Positions 7,630 to 14,959 of a DNA stretch of 38,407 bases are shown here, one piece after another. Position 1 is the first letter of the stretch. Each line of letters begins with the position of its first letter. The stretch spans positions 1 to 38,407 of the forward strand of contig DLLF01000031.1 in the NCBI GenBank assembly GCA_002477945.1, given 5' to 3'. Under the pieces are notes generated by a model. That model saw only the letters and a program-made list of their open reading frames with translations. It was not told the origin of the DNA and did not search any database. This DNA comes from Bacteroidales bacterium UBA7569 (GTDB taxonomy: Bacteria > Bacteroidota > Bacteroidia > Bacteroidales > Paludibacteraceae). Made by a program: the position numbers and the translations under genes.

Positions 7630-8426
7630 AGGAAAGGCCGTATTTTGGTTGTATATTGGAAGACCGTACCCACCACAAGCGAGACTTCTTCGCGCCGCAT
7701 CCGAATGCCGTGGATGAAATAATGCACATACTCATGCCTGACACCGACCTTCCATGCCGAATGGCGGAACTGCATATCCAATGCCAGAGTATGCCGTATG
7801 GTTTGCTTGTTATGGAGGGAAGCAAAGGCTAATCCGTCGGACAGATGTTTGCTTAACTCATAGTAACTCTCCCAGTATTCGGGTACATACTGTATCCCAA
7901 AAACAGAGGTTGTAAGGGCATAAGACAAACGGTAGTTGCTGTATTTTGCAAGGAAACGCCAGGACGCTCCCGCATGCAAACAGAGCGAAAGCCCCATATC
8001 CATGGAGTAAGGTTTGTTGACGCTGACACCTTGCAGACGTCCCGCATAGTCAAGATCAAGGCAAGGACCGAGGAAGATATTAAGACCTTTCACCTGAATC
8101 AGGCTTTGAAAGTTATAATCGGCACCCCACCCTGTTTGCACGCCGAGGCTATATATCACATTCTGCCGCGGCTTATTCAGAAAGAATGCTCCGCTGACAT
8201 ACAGCCCTCCCGTGTGCGTCCAATCGGGTGCTTTGCGGAACCTCTGCTGCCATTCGCTGCCAACGCCCAGCGTCTGACCAGAATAGAGGAGCGGTGTGAG
8301 ATATTGGTCTTGCTGCCACTTGCCGCCATACTGCACCCAGAGTGTGTATTCATGCTCTATCCCTTCAGCAAAAGCAGCGCAACACAAAGAGACGAGGCAC
8401 AGCGATATGGCAACAAAGCGTTTCAT
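7623..8426 (-). CDS. DUF3316-like outer-membrane protein
   Basis: A 267-residue protein with signal peptide MKRFVAISLCLVSLCCAAFA. The mature chain alternates aromatic and small residues (YTLWVQYGGKWQQDQYLTPLLYSGQTLG, KVGVRHEYVHYFIHGIRMRREEVSLVVGT), fitting a small outer-membrane barrel of the DUF3316 type found in Bacteroidetes. Its ATGA overlap with tsaE (4 bp) places it second in the operon. Function unknown; family assignment is from memory. Confidence 0.65.
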   Translation of the reverse strand: MKRFVAISLCLVSLCCAAFAEGIEHEYTLWVQYGGKWQQDQYLTPLLYSGQTLGVGSEWQQRFRKAPDWTHTGGLYVSGAFFLNKPRQNVIYSLGVQTGWGADYNFQSLIQVKGLNIFLGPCLDLDYAGRLQGVSVNKPYSMDMGLSLCLHAGASWRFLAKYSNYRLSYALTTSVFGIQYVPEYWESYYELSKHLSDGLAFASLHNKQTIRHTLALDMQFRHSAWKVGVRHEYVHYFIHGIRMRREEVSLVVGTVFQYTTKIRPFLW

Positions 8427-8866
8427 AGTACACGAAGGATCCGCTTACCGTCGGGTTGCGGTTCAATCTGCACAGTAACCACATCTTCCGGCAACAGAGG
8501 CGAGATAATGTCGGGCCATTCAACAAAACAATAACAACCCGAATAGAGATAGTCTTCCGCCCCGAAGTCTTGCGCCTCGGCGACAGATTTGAGACGATAG
8601 CAATCAAAGTGGTAGATATCTTCACCCTGTGCGTCTTCATAAACATTCACGATGGCGAAAGTGGGACTGTTCACCACATCCGTGACTCCGAGTTCTTCGC
8701 AGAGTTGCTTGATGAATGTCGTTTTACCAGCCCCCATGGGACCACAGAAGGCGTACACTTTTCTATCGGGATAGACATTGAGTATGGTACGTGCAGGAAC
8801 CTCCATCCCTTCTTCATTGAGAAGAGTCAATCCCGTAACATTCTGTATGACGGTATATGTTTTCAT
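8423..8866 (-). CDS. tsaE: tRNA threonylcarbamoyladenosine biosynthesis ATPase TsaE
   Basis: A 147-residue ATPase that works with TsaB and TsaD in making t6A37 on ANN-decoding tRNAs. Walker A is CGPMGAGKTTFIKQLCEELG (about 41-60), followed by the family's NSPTFAIVNVYED segment, YHFDCYRL and CFVEWPDII, all diagnostic of TsaE. Length is normal. It is the first gene of an eight-gene operon that otherwise holds envelope proteins and sufS. The promoter -7 box TACCTTTG (8878-8885) sits only 11 nt before the ATG, so the transcript may have a leader of just a few nucleotides. Confidence 0.93.
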   Translation of the reverse strand: MKTYTVIQNVTGLTLLNEEGMEVPARTILNVYPDRKVYAFCGPMGAGKTTFIKQLCEELGVTDVVNSPTFAIVNVYEDAQGEDIYHFDCYRLKSVAEAQDFGAEDYLYSGCYCFVEWPDIISPLLPEDVVTVQIEPQPDGKRILRVL

Positions 8867-8877
8867 AATTATTTGTG

Positions 8878-8885
8878 CAAAGGTA
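8878..8885 (-). promoter_or_regulatory. tsaE operon -7 box, very close to the start codon
   Basis: Minus-strand TACCTTTG. No good TTTG is found 19-21 bp upstream. The predicted transcription start is about 5 nt before the tsaE ATG. Confidence 0.5.
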
Positions 8886-8998
8886 CTATTATTTCCTGAC
8901 AGATTAAAACGCAGAGACGGAACCCGCCGATCTCAGACTTCTTTTATCTCTCCAAAGGAGGGACTAAGATTCTCCTTATTCAATTTTGTTGCTCTCCT

Positions 8999-9048
8999 AT
9001 TCAGGTCTCGACAAGGGGTGCTTGAGGCCGGCTTGAGGGGTCGTAGAT
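8999..9048 (+). repeat. 11-bp tandem repeat, copy B (four units plus tail)
   Basis: ATTCAGGTCTC / GACAAGGGGTG / CTTGAGGCCGG / CTTGAGGGGTC, then GTAGAT. The first two units are diverged; the last two match copies A and D. All units are 11 bp. It lies between the 3' end of the helicase gene and the tsaE promoter, antisense to both. Confidence 0.75.
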
Positions 9049-9207
9049 TGTAAGCAATTATCTACCAATCCGGCAAAAGATACTTACTCTCCGGCAAGCA
9101 GGTCCTATCCATCTTGAAAGGAACGGAAGAGAGAGACAGACAGAAAAGGAAAGGAAAAGAAGGACAAAAAGACCGACGAGGACAGAATGTTTTACCACAG
9201 GAACCGC

Positions 9208-11136
9208 CTACTCATCGGAGGGCTGTTCTTTCTTTGTTTTCGTCTTCTTAGTTTTCTTGGTTTTACTTTTCACGGGTTCTTTCTGAAGCACTATCACCGT
9301 GAACAGCGGAGCGACAAACTGTTTTTTGGCAGAAAGCAGTTGCGCTGTAGAAGGTTGCTCTGCGACAGTCTTCATAAGCACTATTTTCATGTGCAGGCTT
9401 AGATGTATTTCTTCGGCTATTATCTGAAAATCCGTGGCATCCTCCTTATTCTTACTTCTGCACGGCATACCCAGGAAAGAATGTGCCAAAGATTGCAGAC
9501 GAGGTGAGAAATAGTCGGACGCTGATTGCAGCCGCTGCTGCAGATAACCGGAATCGACAGACGAAGCAGAAAAGATGTGAAACAACTGCCGGCAAAACTG
9601 TTCGCCCACTGTCGCAAGCGACAAAAGGACATCTTGCACATCCGCCAAAAACGGCAAAGTTTCTTCATTGAAAGAAACACTCTTTTTCACCAAAGCGAGC
9701 AGACGTTCTATTTGTTGGTACAAAGGACGAAAACCGAACAATTCAGATAACTGCCGGCTAAAATAGTCCTGCTTTGACCCCTGCAACCAGGAATTAACCT
9801 GTGAGACAGACGGTTGATTGTTTGTATAATCAATAACGGCTTTATCGTTGGAAAGGCTCACCGTGCTGAGAGGAGACGAAAGGACGATCCCATCCAAAGT
9901 CCTGCAACGACTCAACGCCACATAGATTTGTCCCGCAGCAAAAGCCCTGGAAGCATCGATAATGACCTTATCGAATGTAAGTCCCTGGCTTTTGTGAATG
10001 GTGATTGCCCATGCCAGCCGCAAAGGGAGTTGGCGAAATGTACCCAAAAGTTCCGTTTCGATATTTCCTGTTTGCGAGTCTTCCCAATAGCGCACATTCT
10101 CCCAAACAGACGGGCTGACAATGATATCATCCTCTCCCTCACAGGAGACACAAACACCCTCTTTACAGAAATCGGCTACAACACCCAATTTGCCATTGTA
10201 GTAGCGTTTTGCAGGATTCTCGTCGTTACGGATAAACATAACCCGCGCCCCCTTTTTCAGCACAAGCGTATCATCGGCAGGGTAAGCATTTTCGGGGAAA
10301 GTGTTCTCCACCACAGCATGAAAGACCTGCTTTTTACCAGGAAGTTTATCCAATTGTTTTTGGTTGATGTCGTCTGCAAAACGGTTGTGAGTTGTGAGCG
10401 TAATATGAAAATCGTCATCCGCATTAACATATTGCGGAAGATAGCGAGCAGACAGCAAATCGCGCCCATGGGCAGACAGGCAGTTATTCCGTATCTCGTT
10501 AAGCAGATTAATGAATTCGGAATCCTGCTGGCGAAAGACATGGTCCAACTCAATATACACAGGGTTGATTTGTTGCATCACCCGACTTTGGAAGAAATAG
10601 GGTCCATTGTAGTAGGGTGCAAGCAACTGTTCATCTTCGGGGCGGACAACAGGGGACAACTGAAAAAGGTCTCCTATGAAAATGACCTGTACACCTCCGA
10701 AAGGCAGGTTGGGTTGATAGCGATAATGGCGCAAAACGGCATCTATCATATCCAGGACATCAGCACGAACCATACTAATCTCATCAATGACGAGCGTATC
10801 AAGATGATACAATATATTCCGTTTGCGCTCGTGCATACGCTGCTCGGCAAAGACCTGCCTATTGGATTGCACAGTAGGCGGGAAAGTACGGATAGGCAAC
10901 TGAAAGAAGGAGTGGACGGTGACCCCACCCGCATTGATTGCCGCCACTCCCGTAGGCGCGACGACCACCAGGTTTTTCTTTGTATCCTGCTGCAGTTTGC
11001 GGAGGAATGTGGTTTTGCCTGTTCCTGCCTTACCCGTCAGAAAGATGCAACGATTGGTGAGAAACGCATACTGCTCCGCCAAGTCATACGCATTGACAGA
11101 GGATTCAAGATATTCTCTATTCTCCTCTTCGGTCAT
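9208..11136 (-). CDS. Pif1/RecD-like superfamily 1B DNA helicase
   Basis: A 642-residue cytoplasmic helicase. Motifs in order: Walker A LTGKAGTGKTTFLRKL (about 33-48), APTGVAAINAGGVTVHSFFQLP (motif Ia, typical of Pif1/RecD), VIDEISMVRADVLDMID (Walker B, about 117), FIGDLFQLSPV (motif III), LRLAWAITIHKSQGLTFDKV (motif V) and QIYVALSRCRTLDG (motif VI). Beyond about residue 430 the C-terminus is family-specific and ends in a strongly basic tail, KSKTKKTKKTKTKKEQPSDE. Such Pif1-like proteins unwind DNA 5' to 3' in repair or replication. Its start overlaps the DUF2147 gene by 4 bp, so it is third in an operon with an LD-carboxypeptidase. The precise role is unknown. Confidence 0.9.
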   Translation of the reverse strand: MTEEENREYLESSVNAYDLAEQYAFLTNRCIFLTGKAGTGKTTFLRKLQQDTKKNLVVVAPTGVAAINAGGVTVHSFFQLPIRTFPPTVQSNRQVFAEQRMHERKRNILYHLDTLVIDEISMVRADVLDMIDAVLRHYRYQPNLPFGGVQVIFIGDLFQLSPVVRPEDEQLLAPYYNGPYFFQSRVMQQINPVYIELDHVFRQQDSEFINLLNEIRNNCLSAHGRDLLSARYLPQYVNADDDFHITLTTHNRFADDINQKQLDKLPGKKQVFHAVVENTFPENAYPADDTLVLKKGARVMFIRNDENPAKRYYNGKLGVVADFCKEGVCVSCEGEDDIIVSPSVWENVRYWEDSQTGNIETELLGTFRQLPLRLAWAITIHKSQGLTFDKVIIDASRAFAAGQIYVALSRCRTLDGIVLSSPLSTVSLSNDKAVIDYTNNQPSVSQVNSWLQGSKQDYFSRQLSELFGFRPLYQQIERLLALVKKSVSFNEETLPFLADVQDVLLSLATVGEQFCRQLFHIFSASSVDSGYLQQRLQSASDYFSPRLQSLAHSFLGMPCRSKNKEDATDFQIIAEEIHLSLHMKIVLMKTVAEQPSTAQLLSAKKQFVAPLFTVIVLQKEPVKSKTKKTKKTKTKKEQPSDE

Positions 11137-11573
11137 GGTTTACGTTTCCAGTGCTGAGAACGACCAAGTACCCCCATTTTATCGATGGAACCGCGCAATT
11201 TGAGTTTCCCGTTGTCATAGGAAATCTTTCCATAGTAGAAATTTCCTGTTTCGGGATCCAATACTTTTCCTCCTGTGAGGACTCCGTTCTTTTCGACCAT
11301 GTCGCGTATGATAACCATACCTAACACGGGCTGATTCTTATCGGCTCCGGTGCAATCGCGACAAATTTCTTGTTCTGTTCCCGGAATAAGCATAGCCGTT
11401 ATCTTACCATAGTATTTGCCATTATCCTCACGATAGATATGTACGACGGAATAACTTTCACCCGTTTTATCATCAACCGTGTACCAATCACCCAAGATGA
11501 GGTGCATTTGCGCAGAAAGCGGAAAAAAAGAACAACAAACAACAAGTATCGTCAGAAGATTTCGTTTCATCAT
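11133..11573 (-). CDS. DUF2147 secreted protein
   Basis: A 146-residue protein with signal peptide MMKRNLLTILVVCCSFFPLSA. The mature part is a lipocalin-like DUF2147 domain: LILGDWYTVDDKTGESYSVVHIY, CRDCTGADKNQPVLGMVIIRDM, GGKVLDPETGNFYYGKISYDNG and LKLRGSIDKMGVLGRSQHWKR all match the family. Function in bacteria is not established. It lies 14 bp after the LD-carboxypeptidase gene and overlaps the helicase start by ATGA. The start may be the first or the second ATG; the difference is one residue. Confidence 0.88.
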   Translation of the reverse strand: MMKRNLLTILVVCCSFFPLSAQMHLILGDWYTVDDKTGESYSVVHIYREDNGKYYGKITAMLIPGTEQEICRDCTGADKNQPVLGMVIIRDMVEKNGVLTGGKVLDPETGNFYYGKISYDNGKLKLRGSIDKMGVLGRSQHWKRKP

Positions 11574-11587
11574 ATATCACAAAGCAA

Positions 11588-12472
11588 TTAAATTTGTATT
11601 TCGGGTTGCTCGAAAAGGACTTCATCGTCCGTCACTATGAGACGACAAGGGTGGTTCAGAACAAGCGGGAGGTTATATTCAACATGCCCTGCAGGAAAAT
11701 CAAAGACCACAGGATAATCATAACCGGCAACGGATTGCAAGATGGTTTCCCTGAGAGTTTGTTTCATAAGCGGATCATCGTCACAACCGGTAAACTGCCC
11801 TACGACAAGCCCAGAAAGGTTTGCCAGCACGCCACTGAGGCGGAGATTTTGCATCATACGATCAATATGATAGTGCCTTTCTGCGATGTCCTCAATGAAA
11901 AGTATCCCGCCTTTTTGAACAGCATAGGGGGTAGCCTGAAGACCATAGAGAACAGAAAGATTTCCACCATGCAAGAGTCCTTCCGCCCGACCAACGCGAT
12001 TCAGGGAACAGGAAGGGATGACGTATCGGACCGGGCGATTGGCAAGTACGGAAAAGAAACCGGTCAGTGCGGGAGCATCGGCAGGGAGAGTGGCGATATG
12101 CCTGGTCATCACAGCATGCAAAGATGGGATATTGTGTATTCCCAAAAGATTGTGAAAGCAGGTTATGTCACTGAAACCGACCACTAGCGGGCAATGCGTT
12201 TGCGACAATCGTATTTTATCCACAATCTGTGCCATGCCATAACCGCCACGGCTGCATAGCAATATATCAACAGCAGGATCCTGCAAGGCATTGTTGATGT
12301 CTTCCAAACGTTGTTCAGGAGTTCCTGCAAAGCGACCATAGAGTTCGCACACGTGGGGTGCAAGGGAGACTTCAAAACCAGCAGCACGCAGCACAGCCGC
12401 AGCATCGCCCACATATTGGCGATCGATTGCTCCCGACGGAGACACAATATGAATATGCCTTGTTTGTTTCAT
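11588..12472 (-). CDS. ldcA: LD-carboxypeptidase (peptidase S66)
   Basis: A 294-residue enzyme that removes the terminal D-alanine from tetrapeptides during murein recycling. Visible are LLCSRGGYGM (about 71-80), nucleophile S101 in VVGFSDIT, the glutamate region LFIEDIAERHYHIDRM and the histidine in FPAGHVEYNLPLVLNH, giving the S66 Ser-Glu-His set. No signal peptide is visible, so it is probably cytoplasmic. I chose the ATG at 12472 (MKQTRHIHIVSPSGAI) because the -7 box at 12528-12535 lies inside the longer reading frame that begins at 12541, and homologues start at this point. First gene of the operon with DUF2147 and the helicase. Confidence 0.9.
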   Translation of the reverse strand: MKQTRHIHIVSPSGAIDRQYVGDAAAVLRAAGFEVSLAPHVCELYGRFAGTPEQRLEDINNALQDPAVDILLCSRGGYGMAQIVDKIRLSQTHCPLVVGFSDITCFHNLLGIHNIPSLHAVMTRHIATLPADAPALTGFFSVLANRPVRYVIPSCSLNRVGRAEGLLHGGNLSVLYGLQATPYAVQKGGILFIEDIAERHYHIDRMMQNLRLSGVLANLSGLVVGQFTGCDDDPLMKQTLRETILQSVAGYDYPVVFDFPAGHVEYNLPLVLNHPCRLIVTDDEVLFEQPEIQI

Positions 12473-12527
12473 GCTATGTACACTCTGTGCGTGTGTTTCA
12501 TTGTGTTTTACGGAACAATAATTTTGA

Positions 12528-12558
12528 CAAAGATACTGCAAAATTTCCAGATAGTGAA
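12528..12558 (-). promoter_or_regulatory. Promoter of the ldcA operon
   Basis: Minus strand TTTC (12555-12558), 19 bp, TATCTTTG (12528-12535). The -7 box is exact, the -33 box has one mismatch. Leader about 50 nt. Confidence 0.65.
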
Positions 12559-12643
12559 ATTACAAGTATGACACCCATGATTTGACAAAAATGGCTACAT
12601 CCGCCCATAAATTGTTCTGTTTTTCGCATATTTACGTTCTGAT

Positions 12644-12676
12644 TTTCTTGAGAATTTAATCTTTTTCGTACCTTTG
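12644..12676 (+). promoter_or_regulatory. Promoter of the small lipoprotein gene
   Basis: TTTC (12644-12647), 21 bp, TACCTTTG (12669-12676). Leader of about 65 nt to the ATG at 12749. It diverges from the ldcA promoter. Confidence 0.6.
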
Positions 12677-12748
12677 CAGCAGAAAAGTATGGAGTATTCC
12701 GAAAAGCCTCAGTGAGTAGGAACAATAATAATTAAACACATTCTATCA

Positions 12749-13015
12749 ATGAAGAAACTTTTGATCGCTGCCGCCTTGCTATTGGCAGTAGGTTTGACCT
12801 CTTGCGGTGACACCAACTATTGCTATGAAGTTACCGAGACTTATGAATTCATAGGTTCACATTCCTACACTCATCTTTGGTGGGGAACGAAGAACGACCT
12901 CAAGACTTACGAGCAAACGCTCAAGGATGCCGCAGTAAAAATCGGAGCAGACGAGAAAAGTATTGTTATCAAGAGTAAGCGTACCAACAAGAGCCAAAGC
13001 GATTGCCACGAATAA
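12749..13015 (+). CDS. Small predicted lipoprotein, unknown function
   Basis: An 88-residue protein with a clear lipoprotein signal MKKLLIAAALLLAVGLTSC (lipobox cysteine at 19). The mature part, GDTNYCYEVTETYEFIG to KSQSDCHE, is polar and has two further cysteines (YCYE, SDCHE) that could pair in the periplasm. No family is recognised. The gene has its own promoter (12644-12676) and is followed by a strong hairpin (13031-13076), so it is a single-gene unit. Confidence 0.75.
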   Translation: MKKLLIAAALLLAVGLTSCGDTNYCYEVTETYEFIGSHSYTHLWWGTKNDLKTYEQTLKDAAVKIGADEKSIVIKSKRTNKSQSDCHE

Positions 13016-13030
13016 TCCGGCTAACGAACA

Positions 13031-13076
13031 AACAAACAAGAGACACTGCCAAAAAAGATAGTGTCTCTTGTTTGTT
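13031..13076 (+). terminator. Long perfect hairpin after the small lipoprotein gene
   Basis: Stem 13031-13047 pairs perfectly over 17 bp with 13060-13076 (5' arm AACAAACAAGAGACACT), with a 12-nt A-rich loop (13048-13059). No T-tract follows, so termination is inferred from position and strength. Confidence 0.6.
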
Positions 13077-13153
13077 AGAGAGGGTTCGTGTACCCGCTAA
13101 ATAGAAAAGAAGAAGATCTTTATGAGGTCGAAAAGAAAATTTCCGTAGAAATG

Positions 13154-13185
13154 TTTGTTGGTTTCAAAAACTTGTTGTATCTTTG
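13154..13185 (+). promoter_or_regulatory. Promoter of tRNA-Glu and rpsT
   Basis: TTTG (13154-13157), 20 bp, TATCTTTG (13178-13185): exact consensus. Transcription would start near 13192, about 78 nt before the tRNA. Confidence 0.85.
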
Positions 13186-13269
13186 CAGCCGATTTCCGTC
13201 AGAGTAGAGCAATTCTACCAAGCATAAGGCCTTCATTACAAGACATAAAAGCAGTGACGAGAGATTGAC

Positions 13270-13344
13270 GGCCCATTCGTCTATCGGTTAGGACGCAAGA
13301 TTTTCATTCTTGAAAGAGCAGTTCGATTCTGCTATGGGCTACCA
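13270..13344 (+). tRNA. tRNA-Glu (anticodon TTC)
   Basis: Full cloverleaf: acceptor GGCCCAT / ATGGGCT (first pair G-U), D arm with GGTTAGGA, anticodon stem CAAGA / TCTTG around loop TTTTCAT giving anticodon TTC, T arm with GTTCGATTC, and an encoded CCA end (13342-13344). It lies 43 bp upstream of rpsT in the same direction, an arrangement I recall from Bacteroides, and probably shares its transcript. Confidence 0.95.
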
Positions 13345-13387
13345 AAAAACAGATTAACTTTAACTGATAAACTTATTACTATACAAG

Positions 13388-13642
13388 ATGGCAAATCATA
13401 AATCATCTTTGAAGAGAATTCGTCAGACAGAGAAGCGCAAGTTGCACAATCGTTACTATGCAAAGACGGCTCGCAATGCCGTACGCGATTTGAGAGCAAC
13501 AACCAATAAGGAGGAGGCTACCGCTATGTTGCCCAAGGTATCAAGTATGCTTGACAAGTTGGCAAAACGCAACATCATCCATCGTAACAAAGCCGCTAAC
13601 CTCAAGTCGAAATTGGCTGTTTATATCAATAAACTCGCCTAA
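13388..13642 (+). CDS. rpsT: 30S ribosomal protein S20
   Basis: An 84-residue basic protein, MANHKSSLKRIRQTEKRK at the start and NKAANLKSKLAVYINKLA at the end, matching S20 throughout; length is normal. S20 binds 16S rRNA early in small-subunit assembly. It sits behind tRNA-Glu under one exact promoter and ends in a strong intrinsic terminator at 13671-13699. The ATG is preceded by an A/T-rich leader without a Shine-Dalgarno sequence, as usual in Bacteroidetes. Confidence 0.97.
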   Translation: MANHKSSLKRIRQTEKRKLHNRYYAKTARNAVRDLRATTNKEEATAMLPKVSSMLDKLAKRNIIHRNKAANLKSKLAVYINKLA

Positions 13643-13670
13643 GCGTTATTATACGTTTGCGAAATGCTTA

Positions 13671-13699
13671 AAGACAACTCGCGATGAGTTGTCTTTTTT
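13671..13699 (+). terminator. Intrinsic terminator of rpsT
   Basis: Stem AAGACAACTC (13671-13680), loop GCGAT, stem GAGTTGTCTT (13686-13695), with T-run 13694-13699. Textbook Rho-independent terminator. Confidence 0.93.
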
Positions 13700-13891
13700 G
13701 TGTGTCTATATAGATGGTCATTAACCCATACGAACCATATAACGGTTACACTATACAACAATATACCTTGCTGCAATGCAAAGCGGTTCAAAGGTTGTAT
13801 CTTCACAGCATTAGAAAAAACGATATAGGGCAAGGACATCCTCAACAATGGTTTCCTTCAAAAGAGAGACAAAATTGAGACGACAAATAAA

Positions 13892-14737
13892 CTAACTATT
13901 GCGATAGGCTTTCGGAGTCAGCCCCGTATGCGACTTGAAGAAACGGTTGAAAAACGCCACATTGTCAAACCCGAGGACAATAGCAATCTCCTTGATCTGC
14001 AGATTGGTTATCTTCAATTGGGACTTTGCATCCATAAGAATGGCATCGGTTATCAAATCGCCAGCCGTACGTCCGCTCACCGTCTTGATTGTAGAACAGA
14101 GATGCGGCAGAGTGAGCCGAAGTTCTTCTGCATAGCGCGCGACATGATGCCATTCACGATAGTGGTTGAGAACCATCTTGCTATACGTTTGGAATATCTC
14201 CTGCTTGCGGTCCTGCGGTTTAATAATGTATCCCTGCTCCTGCATACCCTCGGAATAAGCCAATTGTATAATGTTGAAAATGTGTACCATTTTCGCGCTT
14301 GACAGCAGAGAGGGGGTACAATTTGCCGCTTCCAGCATCACATCGACCGTATGTTTGAGTACATTTCCGCACTCTTCGGAGACATGAAGGAGCGGTTGTT
14401 TCTCGTGCATAAGGTGCATAGCACTATGCACTCCGAACGTATTCTTCTCAAGAAACGAGGAGGAGAACAGGATGTAATAAACAAGAGCATCTTCGCTAAA
14501 CTCGTGGATAAGCAGGAAACTGCCCGGTTCTAACATGAGGACGTCGTTAGGGCGGAAGTTGTACTTCGTGATATTGATAGTCGCTGTGGCCGTCCCACGC
14601 AAGACATACGCATAGACACCACATTTAATCTTGCAAGGGAAACGCCCATACTCATTCAAAATTTTTCCACTGGCATCTCCTACCAGATAGTCCACGGGGC
14701 AATCAAGAAGCGGTATATTTTGTTCCTTTTCCTGCAT
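13892..14737 (-). CDS. AraC-family transcriptional regulator
   Basis: A 281-residue regulator. The N-terminal half contains a cupin-like sensing domain (GVYAYVLRGTATATINITKYNF, NDVLMLEPGSFLLIHEF). The C-terminal 100 residues form the double helix-turn-helix DNA-binding domain: VARYAEELRLTLPHLCSTIKTVSGRTAGDLITDAI, then IKEIAIVLGFDNVAFFNRFFKSHTGLTPKAYR, the hallmark AraC signature. The start MQEKEQNIPLL at 14737 is preferred over 14800 because the -7 box at 14767-14774 lies between them. It is divergent from a barrel-protein gene, which is a candidate target along with its own gene. Ligand unknown. Confidence 0.92.
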   Translation of the reverse strand: MQEKEQNIPLLDCPVDYLVGDASGKILNEYGRFPCKIKCGVYAYVLRGTATATINITKYNFRPNDVLMLEPGSFLLIHEFSEDALVYYILFSSSFLEKNTFGVHSAMHLMHEKQPLLHVSEECGNVLKHTVDVMLEAANCTPSLLSSAKMVHIFNIIQLAYSEGMQEQGYIIKPQDRKQEIFQTYSKMVLNHYREWHHVARYAEELRLTLPHLCSTIKTVSGRTAGDLITDAILMDAKSQLKITNLQIKEIAIVLGFDNVAFFNRFFKSHTGLTPKAYRNS

Positions 14738-14766
14738 ACGGCAATAGGGATTATGTACTGACAGTG

Positions 14767-14774
14767 CAAAGGTA
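14767..14774 (-). promoter_or_regulatory. -7 box of the AraC-family gene
   Basis: Minus strand TACCTTTG, about 30 nt before the ATG at 14737. No TTTG at the usual distance upstream, consistent with a regulated promoter. Confidence 0.55.
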
Positions 14775-14794
14775 CAAAGAAAAGCACAATATAT

Positions 14795-14826
14795 TGTCAT
14801 CTTCCTTAAAAAATGACACTTTTAAG
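14795..14826. promoter_or_regulatory. Candidate operator: two overlapping inverted repeats
   Basis: TGTCAT (14795-14800) faces ATGACA (14813-14818), and CTTAAAA (14805-14811) faces TTTTAAG (14820-14826). They lie just upstream of the AraC gene -7 box, in the divergent intergenic region. Binding is inference; AraC proteins more often use direct repeats. Confidence 0.35.
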
Positions 14827-14902
14827 AGAACGAAAGCATCATTTCTTAGTGTTGTAGCGAAACAAATGTACGCTTCTGAGGAGTTCGTCTGCATGATTCC
14901 TT

Positions 14903-14934
14903 TTTGCCGATATTCCCAAATTATGTTACCTTTG
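14903..14934 (+). promoter_or_regulatory. Promoter of the 359-residue barrel protein gene
   Basis: TTTG (14903-14906), 20 bp, TACCTTTG (14927-14934): exact consensus. The start codon at 14960 is about 20 nt past the expected transcription start. Confidence 0.85.
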
Positions 14935-14959
14935 CGACAATCGTAATCCCAGAGCATCT

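Larger units (their letters stand above)
8867..9207. other. Intergenic block of 341 bp
   Basis: Holds the tsaE -7 box, a hairpin TCTCTCC-AAA-GGAGGGA (8947-8963), repeat copy B (8999-9048) and a purine-rich stretch (about 9114-9187; pyrimidine-rich on the transcribed minus strand just after the helicase stop). No gene and no clear intrinsic terminator for the helicase operon. Confidence 0.7.

Noticed and set aside
9814..11157. Plus-strand reading frame of 447 codons
   Set aside because: It is exactly antisense to the well-supported Pif1/RecD-like helicase; composition is a mirror of that gene.
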